From positions 1 through 49,846 of the forward strand of contig CAMWSM010000012.1 in NCBI GenBank assembly GCA_947176915.1: a stretch of 49,846 nt of DNA, in the 5' to 3' direction. How positions within the stretch are numbered: the first letter of the stretch is position 1; every line of letters begins with the position of its first letter. Of the stretch, positions 40,498 through 48,551 are shown piece by piece. This DNA comes from an uncultured Porphyromonadaceae bacterium (GTDB lineage Bacteria; Bacteroidota; Bacteroidia; Bacteroidales; Muribaculaceae). The position numbers and the translations under genes were made by a program. The notes below the pieces were generated by a model. It was not told the origin of the DNA, made no database searches, and saw only the letters and a list, made by a program, of their open reading frames with translations.

Positions 40498-43400
40498 ATG
40501 CAATTGAAGGAAGCAGATGCCTTGTTTGCCACTCCCTCTCGGATGGGGGCGCTCGGCAAGGCAATCGATGATAAGAAAATAAAGAGAATAAAACTGACAG
40601 GACTGAAGGGGAGCGCGCCAGCGCTCCTCTTTGCCGCTTTGCCCGCACGGAAGACTCCCTATCTTATCGTGGCAGATGATATGGATGGCGCAGGCTATAT
40701 TTATCACGACCTGTGTCAGGCTGCCGGAGAGGATAAGGTCGCCATATTCCCGAGCGGCTACCGACGTGATATAAAATATGGGCAGCCTGATCCTCCTTCG
40801 CAGATTCTGCGCACGGAGACTCTGGATGCGTGGAGTAAAAAGACTCATCCGATATGGGTTGTTACATGTCCGGAGGCTTTGGCGGAGAAAGTGCCGACGC
40901 CTGTGGATCTTTCCGACTCCACATTGACTCTGAAGACGGGGAAGACTGTAGAGATGGGGGAAGTAAGGAAAAGGCTCAGGGAACTTGATTTCAAAGAGGT
41001 GGATTATGTATATGAACCCGGGCAATTCTCCACGAGAGGCTCCATCCTTGATGTATATAGTTTTTCGGGAGAACTCCCTTATAGAATCGACTGGTTTGAC
41101 GATGAGATAGATTCCATACGCCTTTTCAATGTGGAGACGCAGTTGTCGGAGCGTAAGGTAGATTCCGTGTCAATCCTTCCCTCCTCGTCTGCCGATTGCA
41201 ACACGGGGGGAGTGAGCCTGCTGGAGTATGCCGACGGCTCGTCTGTGGTTTTATGTCAGTCGGTGGAGTGGCTTAAAAGCCGCATAGAGGCTATAAGCCG
41301 TGAGACCCTTTCGGAGGCAGTTGCAATTACCGGCGAGGGGGACAACAAGGCCATGGACAATGTCGTTGATGCGGATAGATTCATCAATACGCTCGATGGC
41401 ATGAAGATTATAGAATTCGGCAGCGGGTCGGCAGCGGGGTTCAATCCGGATGCGACAATGAATTTCGACACTACCCTTCAGGCGTTGTATCATAAGAATT
41501 TTAATCTCATCGCCGAGTCGTTCACGCGTTTTCTTGACGAGGGCTACCGCCTTCTGATACTTAGCGATACACCTTATCAAAACGACCGACTGAAGGCAAT
41601 TTTTGCCGACCGTGGCGACAATATTAATTTCACGCCCGTAGAGCGCACCATTCACGAGGGGTTTGTGGATAATGAAACAAAAATATGCTTCTTTACCGAC
41701 CATCAGATTTTTGACAGATTCCATAAATACAACCTTCGCAGTGATCGTGCGAGAGGGGGAAAGCTCGCCCTCTCGCTGAAAGAACTCCAGCAGATTGAGG
41801 CGGGCGATTATATAGTGCATATCGACCATGGAATAGCAAAGTTCGGAGGCTTGGTCAAGACGGATGTCAACGGACATCCACAGGAGATGATAAAGCTCCT
41901 TTTTCAGAACGACGATATTGTGTTGGTCAGCATTCATGCCCTCCATAAACTTTCCAAATACAGGGGTAAGGATGGCATTCCCCCCAAGATCAGCAAACTG
42001 GGAAGCGGAGCCTGGAATAAACTTAAGGAGCGGACCAAGAGCAAGCTTAAGGACATTGCCCGCGACCTAATAAAACTTTATGCCGCCCGGCGTCAGGAGA
42101 AGGGTTATGCCTTTGCCCCTGATTCCTACCTTCAGCATGAACTTGAGGCAAGCTTCATCTATGAGGATACGCCGGACCAGCTAAAAGCCACCCGCGACGT
42201 GAAAGCGGATATGGAGTCGTCGCGCCCTATGGACCGCCTTATATGCGGAGATGTAGGATTCGGAAAGACTGAGATAGCGGTCAGGGCTGCCTTTAAGGCT
42301 GCTGCGGACAGCAAACAGACCGCCGTTCTCGTTCCGACTACTGTGCTGGCAATGCAGCATTATCACACTTTCTCGGAGCGTCTGAAGGATTTGCCCGTGA
42401 GAGTTGAGTTCATATCGCGGGCAAGAAAGCCTAAGGAGGTGAAGCAGATTCTTGCGGATCTTGCTGACGGAAAGATCGACATTATCATCGGAACACACAA
42501 ACTCATAGGGAAATCTGTAAAATTCAAGGATCTCGGTCTTCTGATAGTGGATGAGGAACAGAAATTCGGAGTTGCCGTAAAGGAGAAACTGAAACAGCTG
42601 AAGGTGAATGTCGATACGCTCACAATGAGCGCCACCCCAATTCCGAGAACCCTTCAGTTCTCCCTGATGGGAGCACGCGACCTCTCATCACTCAATACTC
42701 CTCCGAGCAACCGTCAGCCGATAGAGACCAATGTTTCCTCTTTTGATGATGAGGTCATTGCAGAGGCTGTTAACTTTGAGCTGAGCAGAAACGGACAAGT
42801 GTTCTTCATCTCCAACCGGATCGAGAATCTCTCCACTATCGAGAACACCTTGCGCAGGCTTATTCCGGGAATACGTATCGTCACGGCTCACGGTCAGATG
42901 CCCCCCGAGAAGCTTGAGCAGGCTATAATAGATTTTGCCGCCCACGACTATGACGTGCTCCTTTCCACTACCATTGTTGAGAATGGCATCGACATGCCTA
43001 ATGTAAACACCATCCTCATCAATAATGCCCATCATTTCGGACTCAGCGAGCTTCATCAGCTCCGCGGTCGTGTCGGCAGAAACAATAAGAAGGCGTTCTG
43101 TTATCTTCTTGTCCCTCCGGGGAGCCCTCTCACTCCGGAGGCTCGGCGCCGTCTTCAGGCTATAGAGAATTTCAGCGATCTCGGGAGCGGCATACATATT
43201 GCGATGCAAGATCTTGACATAAGGGGCGCGGGAAATCTTTTAGGCGCGGAACAGAGCGGATTTATTGCTGACCTGGGCTATGAGGCATATCAGAAGATAT
43301 TGAAGGAATCCGTCCTGGAGCTCAAGACCGAGGAATTTGCAGAGGAATTTGACGAGCTTAACGATGGGAAGGAGGAGGAATTTGTGGCAGACTGTACGAT

Positions 43401-43839
43401 TGAGAGTGATCTTGAATTGCGACTTCCTCCCGAGTATGTGCCACAGGAAAGCGAGCGCATTTCCCTCTATCAGCAACTCGACAATATGGAGACTCCTGCA
43501 CAGACAGAAGAGTTCCGCAGGCAGCTTATTGACCGCTTCGGCGCCATACCTGCCATCACGGAGGAGCTTATAAGGGTAGTGGCTTTGCGCATGTCGGCGC
43601 GCCGTCTTGGTATAGAGCGTCTTGCCCTGAAAGGGGGAAAGATGAGGCTCTATTTCGTAGGGGATGACAACAAGGCTTACTATCAGAGCGCGGCTTTCGG
43701 AAGAGTGCTGAGTTACGTTCAGACTGATCCGAAGCGTTGCGAGATAAGGGAAATAAAAGGGAAACGGTCGATCCTCGTATCACGAGTCTCGACCGTCGCA
43801 GAAGCCCTCTCCATCCTTAAAAAGATGGAGTCCTTTTAG
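40498..43839 (+). CDS. mfd: Transcription-repair coupling factor
   Basis: It removes RNA polymerase stalled at DNA damage and recruits nucleotide excision repair. The 1113-residue protein has the N-terminal UvrB-like region, the RNA-polymerase-interacting CarD-like domain (about 440-500, AGDYIVHIDHGIAKFGGL), a helicase core with Walker A GDVGFGKTE near residue 583 and DEEQ near 685, and the RecG-like motif RGRVGRNNKKAFCYLL near 860. The C-terminal TRCF domain follows. Length and order are normal. Its stop codon opens a hairpin/heptamer element. Confidence 0.97.
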   Translation: MQLKEADALFATPSRMGALGKAIDDKKIKRIKLTGLKGSAPALLFAALPARKTPYLIVADDMDGAGYIYHDLCQAAGEDKVAIFPSGYRRDIKYGQPDPPSQILRTETLDAWSKKTHPIWVVTCPEALAEKVPTPVDLSDSTLTLKTGKTVEMGEVRKRLRELDFKEVDYVYEPGQFSTRGSILDVYSFSGELPYRIDWFDDEIDSIRLFNVETQLSERKVDSVSILPSSSADCNTGGVSLLEYADGSSVVLCQSVEWLKSRIEAISRETLSEAVAITGEGDNKAMDNVVDADRFINTLDGMKIIEFGSGSAAGFNPDATMNFDTTLQALYHKNFNLIAESFTRFLDEGYRLLILSDTPYQNDRLKAIFADRGDNINFTPVERTIHEGFVDNETKICFFTDHQIFDRFHKYNLRSDRARGGKLALSLKELQQIEAGDYIVHIDHGIAKFGGLVKTDVNGHPQEMIKLLFQNDDIVLVSIHALHKLSKYRGKDGIPPKISKLGSGAWNKLKERTKSKLKDIARDLIKLYAARRQEKGYAFAPDSYLQHELEASFIYEDTPDQLKATRDVKADMESSRPMDRLICGDVGFGKTEIAVRAAFKAAADSKQTAVLVPTTVLAMQHYHTFSERLKDLPVRVEFISRARKPKEVKQILADLADGKIDIIIGTHKLIGKSVKFKDLGLLIVDEEQKFGVAVKEKLKQLKVNVDTLTMSATPIPRTLQFSLMGARDLSSLNTPPSNRQPIETNVSSFDDEVIAEAVNFELSRNGQVFFISNRIENLSTIENTLRRLIPGIRIVTAHGQMPPEKLEQAIIDFAAHDYDVLLSTTIVENGIDMPNVNTILINNAHHFGLSELHQLRGRVGRNNKKAFCYLLVPPGSPLTPEARRRLQAIENFSDLGSGIHIAMQDLDIRGAGNLLGAEQSGFIADLGYEAYQKILKESVLELKTEEFAEEFDELNDGKEEEFVADCTIESDLELRLPPEYVPQESERISLYQQLDNMETPAQTEEFRRQLIDRFGAIPAITEELIRVVALRMSARRLGIERLALKGGKMRLYFVGDDNKAYYQSAAFGRVLSYVQTDPKRCEIREIKGKRSILVSRVSTVAEALSILKKMESF

Positions 43840-43886
43840 GCGCAAGACATTAGTTTTAGGCTTATGCCTTGCGCCTAATGCCTTTA
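43837..43886. repeat. Heptamer-type repeat and hairpin joining two convergent stop codons
   Basis: Nine-base perfect arms AGGCGCAAG (43838-43846) and CTTGCGCCT (43868-43876) start inside the mfd stop codon. Forward units are GGCGCAA, GACATTA, then GTTTTA and GGCTTAT. From the porin stop on the minus strand (43886-43884) the units are GGCATTA, GGCGCAA and GGCATAA. It is both a likely bidirectional terminator and a short version of the arrays at 32155 and 32283. Confidence 0.8.
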
Positions 43887-45068
43887 AAACTTAAACATTA
43901 TTCGAGCCTGAATTATATTTTCATGGCGAGGGAATTGCACGTCGCTTGCCCATACATTAGTGTAGCTGTAGCGAAGGCGTGCGATCATATACTTGTTGAT
44001 ATAATAGTTGAACGTAACGGAGTAGTCGTTGGTTACGCCGCCCATTATGGCAGCCTTGCAGTCGGATGCATTCATGTAGTCGTAGCCGAGGACGCATTCA
44101 AGAGTTTTGGGCTTGGGAGTGGCAAGACCCGCGTCGGCATGTGAGTATGAATATTGGGCATCCCCCACGAGCAGACAACGCACCAGTCCGTAGCCGCCTT
44201 GCGCGGTATATGAGTTGAAGCCATGCTCACGCTGAATGTTCATATAATAATACTGCCCTTCAAGAGCGAATCTTCCTTTTGAAAGAAGAATCTCAGGAGT
44301 CATCCTGAACATACCCTTTGAATTATTTATAGTTGCTGAAAGCATGGGGACACTTTCAACTTTTGTAGGGAATCCTATACTGTAATTGAAGTATCCTGTG
44401 GAGGTCTCGGTTACTCCGTCGTCGTTGGTGACTGCCGTATGTTGTGGAGTCTGGTACCATGAAGAGAAACCTACCTGAGCTATCCCTCCCGGCTCACGCA
44501 ACGGACGCCACACGAATCTCTCGCATATTCCGATGCTTATCTTTCCCTGTTTGCTGGGGCTTACGGTCATTGAGTTGGGTGTGAGCGCTGTTACGCCGAG
44601 GAAAATCGGTCCTCTGTCATGGATATACATGATGCCCACGTTTCTTCCTGTCGCGTTCAGATAGGAGTCGGCTGTGGAGGCTATCATCTGAGGCTTCATT
44701 GAGCTTGATGTAGCGGAGTTAAGGCCGAATTGCTGTACGAAGTAACCGGCGCGGATAAGATTTTCCGGATTGAATGTGTACTGCAGATATATATCCTTCA
44801 TGCTGAGTGATCCGTTGCCGTAACCTATATCTATCTTTGCAGAGAATTTACCGTAAGATGCCGTGCCGCCTAAGCGCACATCCGGAATTGCCACACCGTC
44901 GGCAAACCCATTTTTGTTGGGAAGGAATATGGCGCCATCGAAAAGGGCTCGTCCTGATGGTTTGAAATTGAATTTAGGCTGGTCGGAGTCTGTTGTTTCC
45001 GCTTTTGCGAAAGGGGAGGATGCAAGAGCGATAATAAGGGCAGCCGATAGAGCGTGGAATTTTTTCAT
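43884..45068 (-). CDS. Outer-membrane porin, OprO/OprP-like
   Basis: A 394-residue outer-membrane protein with a signal peptide (cleavage near SPFAKA, residue 23). The mature protein is made of alternating amphipathic strands (GKFSAKIDIGYGNGSLSMKD, FQYSYSHADAGLA) and ends in phenylalanine, as barrels do. The pattern IPDVRLGGTASYGKFSAKIDIGY followed by KDIYLQYTFNP fits the phosphate-selective porin O/P group, which is widespread in Bacteroidales. Selectivity cannot be read from the sequence. It is monocistronic on the minus strand, converging with mfd. Confidence 0.85.
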   Translation of the reverse strand: MKKFHALSAALIIALASSPFAKAETTDSDQPKFNFKPSGRALFDGAIFLPNKNGFADGVAIPDVRLGGTASYGKFSAKIDIGYGNGSLSMKDIYLQYTFNPENLIRAGYFVQQFGLNSATSSSMKPQMIASTADSYLNATGRNVGIMYIHDRGPIFLGVTALTPNSMTVSPSKQGKISIGICERFVWRPLREPGGIAQVGFSSWYQTPQHTAVTNDDGVTETSTGYFNYSIGFPTKVESVPMLSATINNSKGMFRMTPEILLSKGRFALEGQYYYMNIQREHGFNSYTAQGGYGLVRCLLVGDAQYSYSHADAGLATPKPKTLECVLGYDYMNASDCKAAIMGGVTNDYSVTFNYYINKYMIARLRYSYTNVWASDVQFPRHENIIQARIMFKF

Positions 45069-45308
45069 AGCGGTAAGAATTTCAAGGTAAATACTATAAA
45101 GGAGAAAAGGAGCTTTCGGTTATCCTTATCCTTCTTATAAAAAAGGATAGTTTACGAAAATTTAACAAATAGGAGAGATAAAAGTTTAAAATAATTTAAA
45201 GAATGTATGATTTTGTATGCACAAAAGGGGTAGAGGAGGCGTTTAATAAATATATGTAAGGATTTACATGTCTGATAAACCATAAAACTATATCTCCAAA
45301 GCATATTG
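45069..45308. other. Intergenic region between the porin and the cysteine-rich protein gene
   Basis: AT-rich, about 240 bp. It should hold two divergent promoters, but no exact TAnnTTTG box is seen on either strand. A short hairpin (TATCCTT/AAGGATA, 45124-45152) lies on the porin side, and an inverted repeat ATGTAA-N4-TTACAT (45254-45269) lies 40 bp before the small gene. No gene is recognised. Confidence 0.4.
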
Positions 45309-45614
45309 ATGACTTATAATGATAGTAAATTCGGAGAAGTGATTGAGTCCGGAAAGATTCTTCTTGTAAAGAATGTGATGAGCGCTTCTGTTCTCGACCC
45401 CCGGCGACGTCTCGATTATTGGAAAGAGGCTACCGGTGTGTCGAATCCTGTGTGCGCGCATGAAATATGCAATCGCCCTGCCACTCACGGGGGGATAGCC
45501 GTCAGAGCCTTCAGCAGGGATAGACAGAAATTGGTCTACCCCGCATGCGAGACGTGTGTCAGGCGCACGGAGATGCTTTATGTTTCGGGTCCGTTTGTTG
45601 AATTAAATGACTAA
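45309..45614 (+). CDS. Small cysteine-rich protein, possible zinc binder
   Basis: A 101-residue protein of unknown family. The start is ATG 45309 (a TTG at 45306 is the alternative). Cysteines and histidines cluster as VCAHEICNRPATHGG (about 48-62) and YPACETCVRR (about 76-85), giving a C-H-x2-C ... C-x2-C layout that could hold one metal ion. No signal peptide or membrane segment is present. It sits 9 bp before a PfkB-family kinase on the same strand and is probably cotranscribed with it; whether it works with the kinase is unknown. Confidence 0.7.
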   Translation: MTYNDSKFGEVIESGKILLVKNVMSASVLDPRRRLDYWKEATGVSNPVCAHEICNRPATHGGIAVRAFSRDRQKLVYPACETCVRRTEMLYVSGPFVELND

Positions 45615-45623
45615 TGCCGAATT

Positions 45624-46517
45624 ATGGAGAGTAAGAATATTAATAAAAAGGGTATATGCTGCATCGGTCATATAACTCACGATAAGATTGTAACGCCACG
45701 CACGACAGCACACCTTCCGGGAGGCACGGCGTATTATTTCGGTCATGCCATGGCTGGCTTGGGATGTAGGGATTTCAAGCTTGTAACGTCGCTTGCACCT
45801 TCCGACATGAATGCTGTCGAGGAATTGAGGGCGGCCGGGGTGGAGGTTAGTGTTGTTCCGGGAGGGAAGACGGTATATTTTGAGAATATCTATGGAGAAG
45901 ACTCTAATAATCGCATCCAGCGGGTCCGGGCAAAGGCTGTGCCTTTCTCTCCGGAATCTCTTAATGATGTCGAGGGAGACATATATCATCTCGGCACTCT
46001 TCTTGCCGATGATTTTCCATTGGAGGTTATAGAATCCCTCTCGACTCGTGGCAAAGTGAGTGCGGATGCACAGGGCTATCTCAGGGAAGTGCGAGGAGAG
46101 GAGGTCGTTGCCATAGACTGGCATGATAAGGAGAAGGCGCTTCCCTATATTGACATTCTTAAGGCTAACGAACACGAGATGGAGGTGCTGACGGGAAGCG
46201 GCGATGCGTCGGAAGCTGCCCGCAGGCTTTCTGAAATGGGGGTGAAAGAGGTGGTCCTGACTTTAGGAAGTGAGGGTTCGCTGATTCTTAAGGATGGCGT
46301 GGAACATTATATTCCGGCATATACGCCGAAGGAGGTGGTGGACGCCACAGGGTGTGGGGACACTTATATGGCAGGCTATCTTTATATGCGCGAGAAAGGA
46401 CATGGTGTGGATGAAAGCGGACGTTTTGCAGCTGCCATGTGTACACTCAAACTTGAAGCAAGCGGTCCTTTCCGAGGCAATGAAGAGGATGTGAGGAGGG
46501 TAATGAATGGATTTTAA
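45624..46517 (+). CDS. PfkB-family carbohydrate kinase
   Basis: A 297-residue sugar or nucleoside kinase of the ribokinase-like fold. N-terminal substrate-side residues include LPGGTAYYFGHAMAGLG, and the adenine/phosphate site has LKANEHEMEVLTG and VLTLGSEGS. The second PfkB signature is DATGCGDTYMAGYL, with the catalytic Asp246; the usual GAGD is here GCGD. The substrate is not clear; sugars such as ribose or fructose phosphate and nucleosides are possible. It follows the small cysteine-rich gene. A hairpin (46526-46567) follows its stop. Confidence 0.88.
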   Translation: MESKNINKKGICCIGHITHDKIVTPRTTAHLPGGTAYYFGHAMAGLGCRDFKLVTSLAPSDMNAVEELRAAGVEVSVVPGGKTVYFENIYGEDSNNRIQRVRAKAVPFSPESLNDVEGDIYHLGTLLADDFPLEVIESLSTRGKVSADAQGYLREVRGEEVVAIDWHDKEKALPYIDILKANEHEMEVLTGSGDASEAARRLSEMGVKEVVLTLGSEGSLILKDGVEHYIPAYTPKEVVDATGCGDTYMAGYLYMREKGHGVDESGRFAAAMCTLKLEASGPFRGNEEDVRRVMNGF

Positions 46518-46525
46518 CATTTTGA

Positions 46526-46567
46526 AAAAATCGTTTTAACATTTAAGAATATGATATAACGATTTTT
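46526..46567 (+). terminator. Hairpin after the kinase gene
   Basis: AAAAATCGTT (46526-46535) and AACGATTTTT (46558-46567) are perfect complements with a 22-nt A/T-rich loop, ending in a T-run. It ends 6 bp before the -7 box of the non-coding RNA, so it overlaps that promoter's upstream part. Confidence 0.6.
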
Positions 46568-46572
46568 ATGCT

Positions 46573-46580
46573 TAAATTTG
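46573..46580 (+). promoter_or_regulatory. -7 box for the non-coding RNA
   Basis: TAAATTTG matches TAnnTTTG exactly. The transcript would start near 46585. The -33 region lacks a clear TTG. Confidence 0.6.
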
Positions 46581-46584
46581 CATA

Positions 46585-46883
46585 TCCTCCTTGGATATGC
46601 AATATATCCGGAGGATTCTAAAGTTCAAGTCGGTTCTTTAAAAAACCTACAAATAGAAGTTTATAACTGCTTAAGAAAGCGATTACGATATCAACAGGTT
46701 GTGAAACTAAGGGATAAATAATTGCTTTTTAGAAACGTTATCTGCTCACTTGTGAAAGAGAAAGGATAGCCTCATACGGAATGCAATCATTCTGTATGAA
46801 TGGCAGTTTCAAAGAATCTATACTTGAATTTTGGTTATGGGGGGATGATGTCTTTGAGAAGAGACATCATCCTTTCTTATTTT
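46585..46883 (+). ncRNA. Structured small RNA, roughly 300 nt, possibly 6S-like
   Basis: A consensus -7 box and a strong terminator mark out a transcript of about 300 nt with no plausible coding frame. Its folding elements are a 5' hairpin at 46584-46616 (ATCCTCC/GGAGGAT enclosing GGATAT/ATATCC), a long-range closing stem TTCAAGT (46624-46630) with ACTTGAA (46822-46828), a perfect-but-one hairpin CATACGGAATG/CATTCTGTATG (46773-46798), and the terminal stem. The large, mostly unpaired internal region enclosed by a closing stem is reminiscent of 6S RNA or the Bacteroidales-1 RNA family; that identity is a guess. RNase P, tmRNA and SRP RNA hallmarks are absent. Confidence 0.72.
46843..46883 (+). 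terminator. Terminator of the non-coding RNA
   Basis: GGATGATGTCT (46843-46853) pairs with AGACATCATCC (46862-46872), then TTTCTTATTTT. A strong intrinsic terminator. Confidence 0.92.
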
Positions 46884-46960
46884 CCCGCCTCACGAAAACG
46901 AAAATAACCGGTAATCCGGTAGCCTCAATCCCCTCCCAAGCATTACGACTCCCTACTAAG

Positions 46961-47012
46961 TAAAACGGGATAGGGTTTGGAAGCGATCGCCTCCAAACCC
47001 TATCCCGTTTTA
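46961..47012. terminator. 52-bp near-perfect palindromic terminator of recA
   Basis: Twenty-one-base perfect arms (46961-46981 and 46992-47012) frame the 10-nt centre, which itself contains the palindrome GCGATCGC. An A-run and T-run flank it. It stops recA transcription and can also block readthrough from the RNA gene. Confidence 0.92.
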
Positions 47013-47027
47013 TTGATTTAAAGAGAA

Positions 47028-48227
47028 TTAATTCTCTTCGATGTCTACTTCGAAATCATCTCCGAAGAGATCTTCATTATCGTTCTCCGGCTCTGCTCCG
47101 AAGTCATCGTCATCGCGGTCGGTTTCCTCCTTGGCTTTGCTTGGAGATGCCGGGACAAATGGATTTCCACCTTTCGCACGTGCTTCCTCACGCTTCTGAT
47201 TGAGGGTGGTCTTGATTTTCTCCTCAAGTTCAGCTGCGAGTTCAGGATTGTCTTTGATCACTTTCTTTACAGCTTCACGTCCCTGGCCGAGTTTGGTGCC
47301 GTTATAGGAGAACCATGCTCCGCTCTTCTTCAGGATGCCATGCTCTACACCGAGGTCTACAATCTCGCCGGCCTTGGAGATTCCTTCACCAAACATCAGT
47401 TCGAACTCAGCCTTCATAAATGGGGGCGCCACTTTATTTTTCACCACCTTTACCTTTGCAAGTCTGCCGATATTTGTATCTCCATCCTTAATCATTGTGG
47501 AGGGACGGATATCCAGTCTTACGGAAGCATAAAACTTGAGTGCGTTACCTCCGGTTGTGGTTTCGGGATTGCCGAACATCATGCCGATCTTTTCACGAAT
47601 CTGGTTGATGAATATGCAGCAGGTTCGTGTGCGTGAGATTGAGCCGGTCAGTTTCCTCATTGCCTGGCTCATGAGGCGTGCGTGAAGTCCCACATTCTTA
47701 TCGCCCATTTCCCCCTCGATTTCTGCTTTGGGGGTGAGTGCTGCTACGGAATCGACAACAAGCACATCGATAGCGCCTGAATTGATAAGCTGTTCTGCTA
47801 TGTCGAGCGCTTGCTCTCCGTTGTCAGGTTGCGCTATGTAGAGATTATTGACATCCACGCCGAGTTTTTCCGCATAAAAGCGGTCGAAGGCATGTTCTGC
47901 ATCCACTATTGCGCAAATGCCCCCTTGCTTTTGAGCTTCAGCAATAACATGAATGGCAAGAGTGGTCTTACCTGAAGATTCGGGTCCGTAAATCTCAGTG
48001 ATGCGGCCACGCGGCAGACCTCCGACCCCGAGGGCGAAGTCCAGCCCGATTGATCCTGTAGGGATAGTCTCTACATCTTGGACGGCATCATCTCCGAGAC
48101 GCATGACCGTTCCCGTCCCGAAATCTTTCTCCAGACGACCCATTGCCATTTCGAGAGCTTTCCTTTTCTCATCAAGGTCGCTGATTCGCCCTACCTGTGG
48201 GGTAGCGGCTGCTTTCTTTTTTGCCAT
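47028..48227 (-). CDS. recA: Recombinase RecA
   Basis: The strand-exchange protein of homologous recombination and DNA repair. The 399-residue protein has Walker A GPESSGKT (81-88), the [14 protein letters not shown]alker B region, the L1/L2 DNA-binding loops (QAMRKL and [25 protein letters not shown]), and [11 protein letters not shown]. The C-terminus is a long acidic tail ([24 protein letters not shown] region), longer than that of E. coli RecA. It is monocistronic. Confidence 0.98.
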   Translation of the reverse strand: MAKKKAAATPQVGRISDLDEKRKALEMAMGRLEKDFGTGTVMRLGDDAVQDVETIPTGSIGLDFALGVGGLPRGRITEIYGPESSGKTTLAIHVIAEAQKQGGICAIVDAEHAFDRFYAEKLGVDVNNLYIAQPDNGEQALDIAEQLINSGAIDVLVVDSVAALTPKAEIEGEMGDKNVGLHARLMSQAMRKLTGSISRTRTCCIFINQIREKIGMMFGNPETTTGGNALKFYASVRLDIRPSTMIKDGDTNIGRLAKVKVVKNKVAPPFMKAEFELMFGEGISKAGEIVDLGVEHGILKKSGAWFSYNGTKLGQGREAVKKVIKDNPELAAELEEKIKTTLNQKREEARAKGGNPFVPASPSKAKEETDRDDDDFGAEPENDNEDLFGDDFEVDIEEN

Positions 48228-48284
48228 TGTATATAAGTTTTTAGTTTTTTGCTTTTCTATATGCGGTTTCCTTCATCCGCTTTG

Positions 48285-48292
48285 CAAAGATA
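48285..48292 (-). promoter_or_regulatory. -7 box of recA
   Basis: Minus strand TATCTTTG matches TAnnTTTG and lies about 58 nt before the start. The leader contains a small hairpin GCGG/CCGC. No TTG is seen at the normal distance, which may mean that recA expression needs an activator or has another promoter. Confidence 0.6.
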
Positions 48293-48374
48293 ATATAATT
48301 AAGGGGTAAATGCCTAATTTTTGACTAAATAAATAAGGCTCTTTCCAATTAAATAATCTTAATGAAAAGGTATA

Positions 48375-48395
48375 TACTGCAAAAATATTGCAGTA
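48375..48395. promoter_or_regulatory. Operator-like palindrome between recA and the aminotransferase gene
   Basis: TACTGCAA-N5-TTGCAGTA has perfect 8-base arms. It lies 83 bp upstream of the recA -7 box and 96 bp upstream of the aminotransferase -7 box. It has no T-run and no gene upstream to terminate, so a protein-binding site is more likely than a terminator. Confidence 0.6.
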
Positions 48396-48490
48396 AAGTC
48401 CGGTTATTCCTCTGACTTCTAAAAGGGGGATATTATTGGCTTAAACATTAAAAAAGATGGAGGTATAATGTTAAATTGCCACATTTTTTG

Positions 48491-48525
48491 TAACTTTGCA
48501 GACCCTCATTTCAGGTCGTGAGGGT
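48491..48525 (+). promoter_or_regulatory. Aminotransferase promoter and leader hairpin
   Basis: -7 box TAACTTTG (48491-48498), 53 nt before the start. Right after it, ACCCTCA (48502-48508) pairs with TGAGGGT (48519-48525), forming a hairpin at the 5' end of the mRNA. The expected TTG is not at normal spacing. Confidence 0.6.
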
Positions 48526-48551
48526 TCATTCACAGAAAACGCCAAATAAAT

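Noticed and set aside
41251..41946. A 231-residue open frame antisense to mfd
   Set aside because: It lies wholly within mfd, with no promoter or ribosome binding site of its own.
46585..46883. RNase P RNA, tmRNA or SRP RNA
   Set aside because: None of their hallmark conserved segments is present, such as the GAGGAAAGTCC element of RNase P, the tRNA-like ends of tmRNA or the SRP tetraloop domain.
46781..46963. A 60-residue open frame within the non-coding RNA and its terminator
   Set aside because: It crosses the strong terminator stem, and no ribosome binding site precedes it.
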